20,759 bases of DNA from Desulfobulbaceae bacterium (GTDB lineage: Bacteria > Desulfobacterota > Desulfobulbia > Desulfobulbales > Desulfocapsaceae): NCBI GenBank assembly GCA_031256095.1, contig JAIRRG010000225.1:1-20759 (forward strand). The letters run 5' to 3'. Both the position numbers and the translations under genes were made by a program. The notes below the pieces were generated by a model that was not told the DNA's origin, searched no databases, and worked only from the letters and a program-made list of their open reading frames with translations. Numbering within the stretch: the first letter of the stretch is position 1; the number at the start of each line of letters is the position of its first letter. This document shows positions 1-6,969 of this stretch, one piece after another.

Positions 1-1
1 C

Positions 2-103
2 GACCGCGCCGTGATGAAACTCTACGGCTTTCCCAGAGACCTGACCGAAGCGCAAATCGTCGCCGCCTTGATGGAACGGTATCAAAAATTAACAGGGGCA
101 TGA
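2..103 (+). CDS. C-terminal end of a probable DNA methyltransferase (partial)
   Basis: The window opens inside a reading frame that ends at TGA 101-103. Only 33 residues are visible, including DRAVMKLYGFPRDLTEAQIV and a basic tail. From memory, a D-AV---YG-P--LT--EI--L pattern is typical of the extreme C terminus of large adenine-specific methyltransferases of restriction-modification (RM) systems, including type IIG fusions. No catalytic motif is in view, so the assignment rests on this tail and on context: the next gene starts one base after the stop and looks like a PD-(D/E)XK nuclease. The two would form a translationally coupled RM pair. A diverged, broken copy of this same 3' end recurs at 705-795. 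The family could be wrong; that it is a real coding end is fairly safe. Confidence 0.5.
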   Translation, partial: DRAVMKLYGFPRDLTEAQIVAALMERYQKLTGA

Positions 104-104
104 A

Positions 105-689
105 ATGAATGAAAAAGAATGGGTAGAGAGCGTTAGAGATTTTCTGTTATCAATGAATTTCTCCGCAAACATTAAGATTGATACCATGAAAAAACTTCCG
201 TATGCGAGAGAGATTTTACAATATGACCTCAATTTTGTGCCCAGCCAAGAATCCAGTATGGAATTTGAAACCGATTTGCTTATTTACGAACAAGTCGATA
301 ATGTTATTAAGCCACGGATAATCATTGAGGCGAAATTGTTGACTATTACCACGCATGACGCCATTACATACAGCTACAAGGCTCAAAATCACAAGACGAT
401 AACCCCTTTTATCCGATACGGGATTATGATTGGCAGGCGACGACATTATCCATTGCCTGGCCGCTTATTCCGGCATGGTACAAACTTTGATTTTATGATC
501 AGCTTTCAAAAAGAGGAATTAGACACGAACGAAAAAACGGCATTTGTGGATTTGCTCAAAAAAGAACTGGGCTATTCGTGCCAGCTTGAAGAAATGCTAC
601 TCAATAGCCGCAGCAGTAATAGAAGACGTTATTTCGTCATGCAAAAAGCCTTATCCCTCATTGAGTTAGAGGGAACGGGTGGAGAATAG
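105..689 (+). CDS. PD-(D/E)XK nuclease-like protein, probable restriction endonuclease
   Basis: This 194-residue protein carries a recognisable nuclease core: E55-x-D57 in the strand FETDLLIYE, then IIIEAKL with E75 and K77, giving the D-(x17)-E-x-K layout of the PD-(D/E)XK fold that binds Mg2+ and cuts DNA. It is followed by a segment YKAQNHKTITPFIRYGIMIG, of a kind I associate with restriction-type members. No DNA-recognition domain can be named. ATG 105 follows the stop of the probable methyltransferase by one base, which suggests translational coupling and a restriction partner role. The gene is visibly AT-richer than the region beyond 1600, consistent with horizontal acquisition. A non-restriction nuclease of the same fold is the main alternative. 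Confidence 0.6.
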   Translation: MNEKEWVESVRDFLLSMNFSANIKIDTMKKLPYAREILQYDLNFVPSQESSMEFETDLLIYEQVDNVIKPRIIIEAKLLTITTHDAITYSYKAQNHKTITPFIRYGIMIGRRRHYPLPGRLFRHGTNFDFMISFQKEELDTNEKTAFVDLLKKELGYSCQLEEMLLNSRSSNRRRYFVMQKALSLIELEGTGGE

Positions 690-704
690 GACGCAGTCAA
701 CCCT

Positions 705-795
705 GGCCGTACTGTGCTGAAGCTCCGCAGTTTTCTCAAGGGCGGATCGAAGAAACGCAAATCATCGCCGCCTTAATTGAGTGGTATCGGAATTT
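705..795 (+). pseudogene. Decayed second copy of the methyltransferase 3' end
   Basis: Bases 705-795 align with the methyltransferase tail at 2-91 along their whole length. The first part reads GRTVLKL against DRAVMKL. After a small length difference the frame shifts, and the rest reads EETQIIAALIEWYRNLI against TEAQIVAALMERYQKLT. The shared string cgcaaatc and the block tcgccgcctt make the match plain at base level. The copy is interrupted and has no 5' part, so it is a remnant. Divergence is substantial, which points to a related but distinct methyltransferase gene, or an old duplication, rather than a recent tandem repeat. The following small ORF starts inside its last codons. Confidence 0.6.
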
Positions 796-817
796 GATAA
801 AAAGAGAGAAAAAAATT

Positions 818-1159
818 ATGATTTTCAATAGAGATATTCAAGAACACATCAGAAAGATTGAATATTTTGGGAACTGGGCAATTGGAAGAGATAGTCGTAA
901 AGAACAAACACCATATTTGAGCGACTTACAAAAGTTAATTTCTGAACTACCTGCTGATCCTGTTATCGGATATTGGTTGAAGAAATTTTTAGACGAAGTT
1001 CCTCGATCAACATCACGCTCTATTGGTCACGATTCAAGTTGTTCCTTTGCTCGAAGCTATCTTAGTAATCTTATTAGTGAAGTATCTTCGAAGCCTTGGG
1101 AAAATAGTACATATGAAGAGCGACAGAAAAAAGCTGGTGAATTATTCATTTCTGAATAA
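818..1159 (+). CDS. Hypothetical protein, 113 aa
   Basis: I do not recognise this protein. ATG 818 was chosen because gagag at 804-808 sits about nine bases upstream; a TTG at 794 in the same frame would add eight residues but lies in the methyltransferase remnant. The product is soluble, charged and mostly helical in composition, with no membrane segment, signal peptide or metal motif. A segment VPRSTSRSIGHDSSCSFAR, about residues 62-80, is Ser/Arg-rich with one His and one Cys. It is AT-rich like the nuclease gene. Its position behind a broken methyltransferase end mirrors that of the nuclease gene and suggests a former RM-linked accessory protein. That is inference only. Confidence 0.5.
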   Translation: MIFNRDIQEHIRKIEYFGNWAIGRDSRKEQTPYLSDLQKLISELPADPVIGYWLKKFLDEVPRSTSRSIGHDSSCSFARSYLSNLISEVSSKPWENSTYEERQKKAGELFISE

Positions 1160-1251
1160 ATTACGTTCGCGTAGCCTCGCGTACCGCAAAAAACATCATT
1201 TCTTCCCCCTTAATGCCAATTCTCTATAAATGCCGCGATAAAGGACTGGTG

Positions 1252-1358
1252 ATTGCGAGCGCGCTTTTAGCCGCAAGCGAAGCGTTGTGGCGAGAAGCAA
1301 TCCATGTTACTGAAAAAAATTGAAAAACTGGATTGCTTCGTCACTTCGTTCCTCGCAA
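1252..1358. repeat. Dispersed palindromic repeat, copy A
   Basis: An imperfect long palindrome. Inner arms are a perfect 10-base match, gaagcaatcc (1294-1303) and ggattgcttc (1330-1339). Outer arms are ttgcgag (1253-1259) and ctcgcaa (1352-1358). The right half, read in reverse complement, matches the left half of copy B (2434-2518) at 27 of 29 positions, so this is a family of elements and not a chance hairpin. Elements of this look, attgcgag...gaagcaatcc, are common non-coding repeats in many bacterial genomes. Confidence 0.75.
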
Positions 1359-1399
1359 AGACACCGACAATTATGGATATTTTAAGGGGCCCGCGTAGT

Positions 1400-1425
1400 G
1401 TGGGTAGAGCGTAAACGAAACCCAC
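1400..1425. repeat. Short hairpin with GTGGGT/ACCCAC arms
   Basis: Arms gtgggt (1400-1405) and acccac (1420-1425) enclose a 14-base loop. The spacing and content resemble small dispersed repeats often seen next to the attgcgag-type palindrome. Only one copy is in the window, so its repeat status is an inference. Confidence 0.35.
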
Positions 1426-1535
1426 GAAAAACGTTTGGTTGTTTTCAAATTTGTCCCTGTCCCTACACCACCGAAACAACCGCCGGGCATTGCCGTGACG
1501 GTCCCATTCGGCAGCGCGGGGATTCAAACCGCCCC

Positions 1536-1572
1536 GCCCCCGCCAAAGGCGGGCACCCCTCGAAGGGAGGGG
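1536..1572. repeat. GC-rich double hairpin element
   Basis: Two hairpins sit side by side: cccgcc (1539-1544) with ggcggg (1548-1553), loop aaa; and cccct (1556-1560) with agggg (1568-1572). It looks like a small dispersed repeat unit. No T-tract follows either hairpin, so it is not a good intrinsic terminator. Confidence 0.4.
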
Positions 1573-1648
1573 AATGAATGCGGCGCTGATGGCGCGGTAT
1601 TATGAATAGATGAAACAAACGTAGCCCTTGCTTTGATAAGGAGAAACC

Positions 1649-2380
1649 ATGGATAATCTCACCGGCAAATGCGCCCTGGTTACCGGCGCCAGTCGCGGTA
1701 TTGGCCGTGCCATCGCTCTGGCGCTGGCGGCAGTGGGCGCCGATATTGCCGTCAATTACCGCGAGCGCCGCGCCGAAGCGGAGGCGGTCGCCGCCGAAAT
1801 CAGGAAGCGCGGGCGGCATGTGGTGGCGCTTGCCGCCGATGTCGCCTCGGAGGAGGAAGTCAAGCGCCTGGTGGAGGCTGTTACGTCGGCACTCGGCCCC
1901 ATTGAGATTCTCGTCAACAATGTCGGTGTTTCCTGGCCGGTGACCTTTGACACGCTTGATACCAAGGTATGGAACGATACCCTCGCGATCAATCTCACCT
2001 CGGCCTTTCTGGTCACGCAGGCGATTTTGCCGGGGATGCGGGCGCGGCATTGGGGCCGTATTATCAACATTTCCTCGACGGCGGCGCAGGTCGGCGGCAT
2101 CGTCGGCCCGCATTACGCCGCCTCGAAGGCGGGCATGATCGGCATGACGCACGGCTACGCCTCGATGCTGGCGGGCGAGGGCATCACCGCCAATGTTGTC
2201 GCGCCGGCGATGATTGATACCGAGATGATTCGCAGCAACGACCGCGCCCGGCCTGAGAAAATTCCCCTTGGCCGCTTTGGCCGCGTCGAGGAGGTGGCCG
2301 ATGCGGTGGTCATGCTGGCGCGCAACGGCTACATCACGGGCCAGACGATCAACGTCAACGGCGGCTTCTATATGAGCTGA
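1649..2380 (+). CDS. SDR family oxidoreductase, FabG-like
   Basis: A 243-residue classical short-chain dehydrogenase/reductase. It uses NAD(P)H to reduce a carbonyl or NAD(P)+ to oxidise an alcohol in the cytoplasm. The Rossmann glycine motif TGASRGIG is at residues 12-19, NNVG at 90-93, the structural Asn at about 114 (AIN), the catalytic Ser at 142-143, and the YxxxK pair Y156/K160. The C terminus ends GGFYMS. Length and motifs fit 3-oxoacyl-ACP or acetoacetyl-CoA reductases, but no fatty acid synthesis gene is nearby, so the substrate is not settled and I give no symbol. ATG 1649 has a strong aaggag five bases upstream. It is a single gene converging on aspS, with a palindromic repeat between them. 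Confidence 0.9.
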   Translation: MDNLTGKCALVTGASRGIGRAIALALAAVGADIAVNYRERRAEAEAVAAEIRKRGRHVVALAADVASEEEVKRLVEAVTSALGPIEILVNNVGVSWPVTFDTLDTKVWNDTLAINLTSAFLVTQAILPGMRARHWGRIINISSTAAQVGGIVGPHYAASKAGMIGMTHGYASMLAGEGITANVVAPAMIDTEMIRSNDRARPEKIPLGRFGRVEEVADAVVMLARNGYITGQTINVNGGFYMS

Positions 2381-2433
2381 CGGCGCAGCCGCGAATAATT
2401 CGATTTATAAATCAAAACTTATAGAGGAGCCCT

Positions 2434-2518
2434 GTCGTTGCGAGGAACAGAGTGACGAAGCAATCCATTTTTTCAATTTTCTCCACAACATGGATTGCTT
2501 CGCTTTGCTGGCAATGAC
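2434..2518. repeat. Dispersed palindromic repeat, copy B
   Basis: Perfect 13-base arms cgaagcaatccat (2456-2468) and atggattgcttcg (2490-2502) form a strong stem, with imperfect outer arms reaching about 2434 and 2518. It lies in the 174 bases between the convergent SDR and aspS genes, where such a structure could act as a two-way transcription barrier. It belongs to the same family as copy A (1252-1358). Confidence 0.75.
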
Positions 2519-2554
2519 ACAGAAAATTATTTAAGTTTTAATTTAGAAGTAGTA

Positions 2555-4339
2555 TTATTCTTTCCAGTCCGGGCGCAGATGCAGCTCGGTCAACTGCCGC
2601 CGCCCCACCGTGGCCGGGGCGTCGGTCAGCGGGCAGGTCGCCTTCTGCGTCTTCGGGAAGGCGATGACGCTGCGGATCGAATCGCTGCCGGTGATGAGCA
2701 TCATCAAACGGTCGAGGCCAAAGGCTAGGCCGCCATGCGGCGGCGCCCCCAGTTCCAGCGCCCGCAGCAGGAAGCCGAATTTCTCGCCCGCCTCGGCCTC
2801 ACCAATCGACAGCATGTTCAAGACCCGTGCTTGGATATCGCGGCGGTGGTTGCGGATTGAGCCGCCGCCGATCTCGGTGCCGTTCAAGACCAGATCATAG
2901 GCGCGGCTGAGAACACTGGCCGGATCACTTTCCAGCTTGTCGAGGTCGGCCTCACGCGGCGAGGTGAAAGGATGGTGCAGCGCCTGGAAGCGTTTTTCCT
3001 TGTCGTCGTATTCAACCAGCGGAAAGTCGGTAACCCACAGAAAGTTGAACTGATCTTTTTGCAGAAGGCCCAGCCGCCGCGCCAGCTCAATACGCAATTC
3101 CGACAAGACCTGAAAGACCACCTTCGGCTGATCGGCGCCAAAAAAGAGTAGGTCTCCCGTGCTCGCCGCCATGGTCTCGGTGATTTTCGCCCGCGCCTCG
3201 TCGCTGAAAAATTTGGCGATTGGCGATTGCCACTCGCCGTTTTCTTTCATCTTGACCCAGGCTAAACCCTTGGCGCCCAGTTGTGCCGCAAATTCGGTGA
3301 GATCATCAAGTTCTTTGCGCGTGAAGGTGGCACAGCCCTTGGCGTTGATGGCCCGCACCGTACCGCCGCCATCGGTGACGGCGCGAAAGACCTGGAAGCT
3401 GCAAGCGGCGGCAATGGCGGTTAAATCAACCAGCTCGAAAGCAAAGCGGGTATCGGGCCGGTCGGTGCCAAAGCGCGACATGGCCTCGGCGTAGGTGATG
3501 CGGGCAAATGGCGGTTTGACTTCGATGCCGCGCGTTTCCTGAAAGAGCGCGGCAATCATGCCCTCGGTGATGGTAATAATTTGCTCTTCATCGGCAAAAG
3601 ACAGCTCCATGTCGATCTGGGTAAATTCCGGTTGCCGGTCGGCGCGTAGGTCTTCGTCGCGGAAGCATTTGACGATCTGATAGTAGCGGTCCAAGCCAGC
3701 CACCATCAGCAATTGCTTGAAGAGCTGCGGCGACTGCGGCAGGGCGTAGAATTTGCCGGGGTTGACCCGGCTCGGCACCAGATAGTCGCGCGCTCCTTCC
3801 GGTGTCGAGCGCGTCAGCATCGGTGTTTCGATGTCGAGGAAACCGTGGCCATTCAGATACTGGCGGATGGTTTGCACCGCCTTATGGCGCATCACCAAGT
3901 TGGCGGCCATTTCCGGGCGGCGCAGGTCGAGATAGCGGTACTGCAAGCGCAGGATATCGGAGACCTCGGTATCCTCATCGAGCGGGAAGGGCGGCGTCTC
4001 GCTGCTGTTCAAGATGCGCAGATCCGTCACCATCACCTCGATTTCGCCGGTGGCCAGTTTCGGGTTGGCCATCGATTCCGGCCTGGCCGCCACCGTCCCG
4101 CGCACGGCCAGCACCCATTCGCTGCGCAGTTGATGGGCCTTGGCGTGGGTCTCGGTTTCGACCTCCGGATTGAAAACCACTTGGGTAAGGCCCCAGCGGT
4201 CGCGCAGGTCAATGAAAATGACACCGCCGTGATCGCGGCGGCGCAGTACCCAGCCCATGAGAATAACCTGCTGGCCAACGTGTTCTTTGTTCAACGCGCC
4301 GCAGGAATGCGTGCGTACCCAATTGCCCATTGTGTCCAT
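2555..4339 (-). CDS. aspS: Aspartyl-tRNA synthetase, bacterial type
   Basis: This 594-residue class II synthetase attaches aspartate to tRNA. Order: an OB-fold anticodon-binding domain (about 1-110), the catalytic core with motif 2 around CFRDEDLRADRQPEFTQ (about 219-235), the bacterial GAD-type insertion, and motif 3 in FGLDRLMML near the C terminus. Length matches the family. In the anticodon-binding loop RRRDHGG it has His37 where E. coli has Leu30; His at this position is associated with non-discriminating enzymes that also charge tRNA-Asn. ATG 4339 is preceded by agga at 9 bases. It lies 74 bases downstream of hisS on the same strand, so the two are probably co-transcribed. Confidence 0.97.
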   Translation of the reverse strand: MDTMGNWVRTHSCGALNKEHVGQQVILMGWVLRRRDHGGVIFIDLRDRWGLTQVVFNPEVETETHAKAHQLRSEWVLAVRGTVAARPESMANPKLATGEIEVMVTDLRILNSSETPPFPLDEDTEVSDILRLQYRYLDLRRPEMAANLVMRHKAVQTIRQYLNGHGFLDIETPMLTRSTPEGARDYLVPSRVNPGKFYALPQSPQLFKQLLMVAGLDRYYQIVKCFRDEDLRADRQPEFTQIDMELSFADEEQIITITEGMIAALFQETRGIEVKPPFARITYAEAMSRFGTDRPDTRFAFELVDLTAIAAACSFQVFRAVTDGGGTVRAINAKGCATFTRKELDDLTEFAAQLGAKGLAWVKMKENGEWQSPIAKFFSDEARAKITETMAASTGDLLFFGADQPKVVFQVLSELRIELARRLGLLQKDQFNFLWVTDFPLVEYDDKEKRFQALHHPFTSPREADLDKLESDPASVLSRAYDLVLNGTEIGGGSIRNHRRDIQARVLNMLSIGEAEAGEKFGFLLRALELGAPPHGGLAFGLDRLMMLITGSDSIRSVIAFPKTQKATCPLTDAPATVGRRQLTELHLRPDWKE

Positions 4340-4413
4340 GGATGTTTTTCCTGTTATTGACGAGAACGTGAGTGGGTAAATCGAAGTGGATCAAACTGGT
4401 TTTGCATCATAAC

Positions 4414-5661
4414 TCATTGACCTGTCGCTTCGCCAATTGCCGCCGCGTTGAGGGCGACGGCCCGTTGCTCTTTGCTGTGCATATCACGCAAGAGGCCGTT
4501 GTCGCTTGCCAATTCGTCGTCGCCGACGATGAGCGTCCAGGCCGTGCCGAGACGGTCGGCCAGTTTCATCTGATTTTTCAGAGCGCGGCCCTCGTAATCC
4601 ATGGTCACCCGCAGGCCCCGTTCGCGCAAATGCTGGGCCAAAGGCAGGCAGGCGTTGACCGCCGCCGCTCCCAAGGCGGCAATATAGAGATCAGCTTCCG
4701 CTTCCGCATCGGCTTGTTCTTGTTGTTGCAGCAGCAAGACCAGCCGCTCCATGCCCATGGCAAAGCCAATGCCGGGCGTGTCCTTCGGCCCGCCCAATTG
4801 CTCGATCAGACCGTCATAGCGGCCACCGGCGCCAACCGCGGCCTGAGCGCCGAGATTGGTGGTGAGAAATTCAAAGGTGGTACGGCAGTAGTAGTCAAGG
4901 CCGCGCACCATGAATTTGTTGCGTTGATAGCTGACGCCCAAAGTCTCCAAGCCGGTTTCGACGCCAGCGAAGTGGGCGGCGCAGTCCGGGCAAAGATGGT
5001 CGAGAATGGCCGGCGCCGCCGCCACTTCGGCGCGGCAGGCCGGATTTTTGCAATCGAGTACGCGCAGCGGATTGGTGGCGCTGCGCCGCTGGCAGTCGGC
5101 GCACAGCCCGCCGCTGCGACCGGCGATAAATGCCAGCAATTTTTCGCGGTAGGCCGGGCGGCAGTTGGGGCAACCGAGTGAATTAATTTCCAGGCTGGCC
5201 GTCAACCCCAGTTCAGTAAGCAGCGCCGCGCCCATGGCCATCAGTTCGGCGTCAAGCAAGGGATGGGCACCGCCCAGCGCCTCGACATCCAGTTGGTGAA
5301 ACTGACGCAAGCGCCCCATCTGTGGTCGCTCGTGGCGAAACATCGGGCCGATGGTAAACAGCCGCCGCAAGGGTCTCGCCGCCAGCAGGTTGTGTTCGAT
5401 GACCGCCCGCAGCAAACCCGCCGTCGCCTCTGGGCGCATGGTCAGACCCTTATCGGCGAAGGTGTACATCTCTTTTTCAACAATATCGGTGGCTTCACCG
5501 ATCGAGCGTTTGAATAGCTCGGTCTTTTCGAGAACCGGCGGGCGAATTTCCTGGAAGGCAAAGCGGGCGAAAACGTCGCGGGCGGTTTCTTCAACCCGCC
5601 GCCACAGCCAAGTCTCGCCGGGCTGAATATCCTTAAAACCGTTTAAGGCCACAATCTTCAC
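4414..5661 (-). CDS. hisS: Histidyl-tRNA synthetase
   Basis: A 415-residue class II synthetase that charges tRNA-His. Motif 2 is FRHERPQMGRLRQFHQ (108-123), the histidine-binding segment is RGLDYYCRTTFEF (253-265), and motif 3 is GIGFAMGMERL (297-307); a C-terminal anticodon-binding domain follows. Between motif 2 and the histidine segment lie four cysteine pairs (C164/C167, C187/C190, C204/C209, C224/C227), which look like zinc-binding knuckles in the insertion domain and are, as I recall, common in anaerobe HisRS. The start is GTG at 5661, preceded by a strong aggggg; no in-frame ATG lies just upstream. It is the first gene of a likely hisS-aspS operon. Confidence 0.97.
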   Translation of the reverse strand: MKIVALNGFKDIQPGETWLWRRVEETARDVFARFAFQEIRPPVLEKTELFKRSIGEATDIVEKEMYTFADKGLTMRPEATAGLLRAVIEHNLLAARPLRRLFTIGPMFRHERPQMGRLRQFHQLDVEALGGAHPLLDAELMAMGAALLTELGLTASLEINSLGCPNCRPAYREKLLAFIAGRSGGLCADCQRRSATNPLRVLDCKNPACRAEVAAAPAILDHLCPDCAAHFAGVETGLETLGVSYQRNKFMVRGLDYYCRTTFEFLTTNLGAQAAVGAGGRYDGLIEQLGGPKDTPGIGFAMGMERLVLLLQQQEQADAEAEADLYIAALGAAAVNACLPLAQHLRERGLRVTMDYEGRALKNQMKLADRLGTAWTLIVGDDELASDNGLLRDMHSKEQRAVALNAAAIGEATGQ

Positions 5662-5703
5662 ATCATCCCCCTGCAGCCAAATTTTTGGCTAAATTAAACA
5701 GTT

Positions 5704-5723
5704 AAATAGCGGGCCAGCTATTT
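5704..5723. terminator. Possible weak hairpin between the VWA gene and hisS
   Basis: Perfect 7-base arms aaatagc (5704-5710) and gctattt (5717-5723) with a 6-base loop lie just after the VWA gene stop when read on the minus strand. The downstream T-tract is poor, so it may be a weak terminator or merely a hairpin in the hisS leader. Confidence 0.3.
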
Positions 5724-5771
5724 GTCAAAAATAGATCATGGATGGCTAAAAGCAAAGCGATGCCCGTGCCA

Positions 5772-6962
5772 CTACTTCCGCATTAGATGCCGCACCGCCT
5801 TTTCCAGGCCATCGACCGACAGCTCGAACATCGGAAAAATGCCAGCGATGATGGCGATGGTTCGCGTATAGCCCCAGGCCGATTGCGGCGTTGGGTTAAG
5901 CCAGACGCTGTGGCGAAAAGTATCGGCAAGGAAACGCAGGCGCTCAATGCTCGGCTTGCTGCTGCGCTCAAAGGCGTAAATCGAGCCGTCGGCGGAGAGC
6001 AGTTCGTAGGGGGCCATGCTGGCGTCGCCAACAAAGATGAGACGCGTGTCCGGGTCGAATCTCAGCATCTGTTCCAGCGACAACGGCTGACCGCGCCGGG
6101 CCGGGTCTTTCCACAGGGTGTCGTAAACCGTGTTGTGAAAATACATGGTCTGAACGTCCTTGAATTGGGCGCGGGCGTAGATAAACAGCGTTCGCACCAC
6201 TTCGATGAAAGGCTCCATCGACCAGCCGCCGTTGTCAATGGCTAGAATAACCTTGAGCCGGTCAACGTAAGAGCGGTCAAAGACCAGCTCGATTTCGCCA
6301 CCATTTTTAATGGTTTGATAGATGCTGTCCTCAACATTCAGATGGTCTTTCGTCCCCTGCGGCACCAGGTTGCGCAGCCGTTTCAGGGCCTCGCCGATGT
6401 TGTGACGCGACAGCGGCCCGTCGGTGGCGTAGTCGCGGTAACGCCTTTCGCCGGCCACTTTCACCGCCGATTTGTTCATCGACCCGCCGCTGACCCGCAG
6501 GCCGCCAGGATGGTGGCCGCCATGGCCGACCGGCGAGAAGCCGCCGGTGCCAATCCATTTGCTGCCGCCATCGTGGCGCCCGGTCTGGTCGCGCAGCCGC
6601 TTTTTGAAATATTCGAGAACCTCGTCGGGAGTCATATCCGCCAGCTTCTTTTCATCCTCGCCGAGGGCACGGGCCAGTTCCTGTGGGTTTTTCAACCATT
6701 CAGCCAAGAGGCCGGAGGCTAGCAGGTCGAATTCCTCATCATCGGCCAAGCCCAGTTCCTCACCGGCGAAAACATGGGCGAACACCCGGTCGTAGCGGTC
6801 GAAGAGTTTTTCCGTTTTGACGAGGATCGCCCGCGCCGCCGTGTACAGGTCTTCCAGGCTGTTGACCAGACCCAGGGCCAAGGCGCGGTGCAAGAGCAAA
6901 AAGGCGGTCGGGCTGGCTGGGACGCCGGCTTCGCGCAGGGCGTAGAAGAAGCGGATAAACAT
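5772..6962 (-). CDS. CoxE-like VWA domain protein, partner of MoxR
   Basis: A 396-residue protein with a helical N-terminal half, a Gly/His-rich stretch (about 138-160, GTGGFSPVGHGGHH), and a C-terminal von Willebrand A domain starting near VILAIDNGGWSME (238-250). The usual metal site DxSxS is replaced by D243-N-G245-G-W-S248, a form I associate with the CoxE-like subgroup. D313 in VGDASM is a further candidate ligand. It starts seven bases after the moxR stop, so the two are translationally linked. MoxR ATPases with VWA partners work as chaperones that insert metals or assemble enzyme complexes; the client here cannot be read from the window. It is cytoplasmic, with no signal peptide. Confidence 0.85.
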   Translation of the reverse strand: MFIRFFYALREAGVPASPTAFLLLHRALALGLVNSLEDLYTAARAILVKTEKLFDRYDRVFAHVFAGEELGLADDEEFDLLASGLLAEWLKNPQELARALGEDEKKLADMTPDEVLEYFKKRLRDQTGRHDGGSKWIGTGGFSPVGHGGHHPGGLRVSGGSMNKSAVKVAGERRYRDYATDGPLSRHNIGEALKRLRNLVPQGTKDHLNVEDSIYQTIKNGGEIELVFDRSYVDRLKVILAIDNGGWSMEPFIEVVRTLFIYARAQFKDVQTMYFHNTVYDTLWKDPARRGQPLSLEQMLRFDPDTRLIFVGDASMAPYELLSADGSIYAFERSSKPSIERLRFLADTFRHSVWLNPTPQSAWGYTRTIAIIAGIFPMFELSVDGLEKAVRHLMRK

Positions 6963-6969
6963 GGCGTGC

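Larger units (their letters stand above)
1160..1648. other. 489-base gene-free stretch made of dispersed repeats
   Basis: No convincing gene lies here on either strand. The stretch marks the change from the AT-rich accessory patch to GC-richer core sequence. It contains a long palindromic repeat (1252-1358), a short GTGGGT/ACCCAC hairpin (1400-1425), and a GC-rich element with two adjacent hairpins (1536-1572). The last bases hold the ribosome binding site aaggag (1638-1643) of the SDR gene at 1649. No clear sigma70 promoter for that gene was found. Confidence 0.6.

Noticed and set aside
1500..1545. tRNA-like segment with a T-arm look (gcgggg, attcaaa, ccgccccgc)
   Set aside because: No acceptor stem, anticodon arm or D-arm could be formed around it; the hairpins fit a dispersed repeat.
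1463..2152. Long minus-strand frame opposite the SDR gene
   Set aside because: It overlaps a well-supported SDR gene and its translation is His/Arg-rich with no family features, typical of an antisense shadow.
4372..5181. Long plus-strand frame opposite hisS
   Set aside because: It is antisense to a clear histidyl-tRNA synthetase in GC-rich DNA, with no recognisable protein features.
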